Source of the DNA: Sphingopyxis sp. YR583
GTDB lineage: Bacteria; Pseudomonadota; Alphaproteobacteria; Sphingomonadales; Sphingomonadaceae
Assembly: GCF_900108295.1 (NCBI RefSeq)
Contig: NZ_FNWK01000001.1
Location: forward strand, 2,291,001 to 2,355,000
Reading direction: 5' to 3'
Length of the DNA: 64,000 bases
Numbering within the stretch: the first letter of the stretch is position 1; the number at the start of each line of letters is the position of its first letter. Position numbers and translations under genes: made by a program. The notes under the pieces were generated by a model. It worked only from the letters and a program-made list of their open reading frames with translations. It did not search any database and had not been told where the DNA came from. This document shows positions 63,393 through 64,000 of this stretch, in pieces.

Positions 63393-64000
63393 GTGATTTC
63401 CAACCTGCCCGTTTCGATTTCCTGGCGTCCGCTGGCCGCTGCTTGCGCGCTGGCGCTCGCCGCGTGCGGGCCGAAGCCGCCGCTGCGCGTGATGGCGTGT
63501 AATGCGGCGCCCGCCGTGCCGGTGAGTTTGGCCGGGGACGGGCAATCGGCGACCGCGACGCTGTCGGTGCTCACCTATAATCTGGAGGGGCTCGGCTGGC
63601 CGGCGCGCAAGGGGCGGTCGGCAGAGCTGAAACAGATCGGAGAACGACTGGCGGCGATGCGCGAAGGCGGAACCGGACCCGACGTGATCCTGTTTCAGGA
63701 GATGTTCAGCGGTGCGGCGAAGCGAGCGGTCGAAGCGAGCGGCTATCCAGCGATTGCACCGGGACCGCGGCGCACGACGAAGCCCTATATCGCCGACCAT
63801 GAGAAGATGGCGGGCAAGGCGAAGCCGCTGAAGGGCGAGTTGGGGATCAAGCTGGTCGGCGGCGGACTGGCGATCGCGTCGCGCTATCCGATCGTCGAGA
63901 CCGCGCTCGACGCCTATGGCCGGCGCGCTTGCGCGGGGCTCGACTGCCTGTCGAACAAGGGGGTCATGCTGGCGCGGATTGCCATGCCGGGGGTGCCCGC
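63393..64000 (+). CDS. endonuclease/exonuclease/phosphatase family lipoprotein (N-terminal part)
   Basis: Open from a GTG at 63393 (AGGGGC upstream; a GTG at 63390 is adjacent) to the window end, 202 full codons. A lipoprotein signal with lipobox LAAC is followed by LSVLTYNLEGLG (metal-binding Asn of the EEP fold), DVILFQEMFSG (catalytic Glu) and GGGLAIASRYPIVET. This is the start of an EEP-superfamily phosphodiesterase such as a sphingomyelinase-like or DNase I-like enzyme. The C-terminal His motif lies outside the window. Confidence 0.85.
   Translation, partial: MISNLPVSISWRPLAAACALALAACGPKPPLRVMACNAAPAVPVSLAGDGQSATATLSVLTYNLEGLGWPARKGRSAELKQIGERLAAMREGGTGPDVILFQEMFSGAAKRAVEASGYPAIAPGPRRTTKPYIADHEKMAGKAKPLKGELGIKLVGGGLAIASRYPIVETALDAYGRRACAGLDCLSNKGVMLARIAMPGVP

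Overview
The window is strongly GC-rich, densely coding DNA from an alphaproteobacterium. It most likely comes from the order Sphingomonadales, and Sphingopyxis-like is my best guess. The reasons are five TonB-dependent receptors (TBDRs) in 64 kb, a five-gene F1 ATP synthase operon separate from the F0 genes, a mitochondrial-type NDUFA12 complex I accessory subunit, DUF2155 and DUF3297 proteins, and sphingomonad-style gene order. Species identity is inference. I see no rRNA, tRNA, CRISPR array, insertion sequence or prophage; it reads as ordinary chromosome with several accessory cassettes.

Layout. 1-3758: a PepSY membrane protein (cut by the window edge) and its small membrane partner, divergent from a TBDR across a Fur-like box. 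3787-7116: LtrA-family membrane protein, small membrane protein, SDR oxidoreductase and a divergent AraC regulator. 7135-11186: large TBDR with an upstream cluster of TTGGTATC repeats, then an FMN-binding split-barrel protein. 11339-15647: siderophore-type TBDR facing a second PepSY protein with a 59-residue partner, then a hemerythrin-like protein; Fur-like boxes precede the receptor and the PepSY gene. 15619-18212: TpsB-type outer-membrane transporter cotranscribed with a collagen-like lipoprotein. 18624-26475: TBDR, DUF3297 protein, CHAP amidase, GGDEF/EAL protein, fatty acyl-AMP ligase. 26593-30402: recX, DUF192 protein, NDUFA12, DUF2155 protein, aat, methyltransferase, small membrane protein. 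30406-36967: cpaF and atpHAGDC. 37170-43776: dienelactone hydrolase and other hydrolases, trypsin-like membrane protease, DUF2306, DUF1203 and ada. 43841-47832: two related HEXXH/repeat proteins flanking a PEP-mutase-family enzyme; one is interrupted by an in-frame stop. 47901-52407: priA, an MreB-like protein, a PAS protein and an RNase H-like protein. 52425-57517: BlaI repressor, BlaR1-like protease, repeat lipoprotein and TBDR. 57592-64000: adenine/adenosine deaminase, phosphoribosyltransferase, DUF885 and M28 peptidases, a secreted protein and a truncated endonuclease/exonuclease/phosphatase-family lipoprotein.

How genes work together. Two iron modules pair a TBDR with a PepSY inner-membrane protein under probable Fur control. 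Purine salvage is suggested by the deaminase and phosphoribosyltransferase, whose genes overlap. The most unusual unit is the BlaI/BlaR1 cassette. It has a double TACA-TT-TGTA operator but no beta-lactamase, and its sensor carries about five periplasmic repeats of about 27 residues. The same kind of repeat occurs in the next gene, a predicted lipoprotein whose stop overlaps the start of a TBDR. This looks like a signal-controlled outer-membrane uptake or repair system not covered by the textbook beta-lactam model. The second notable unit is a two-partner-secretion transporter whose only visible partner is a collagen-like lipoprotein.
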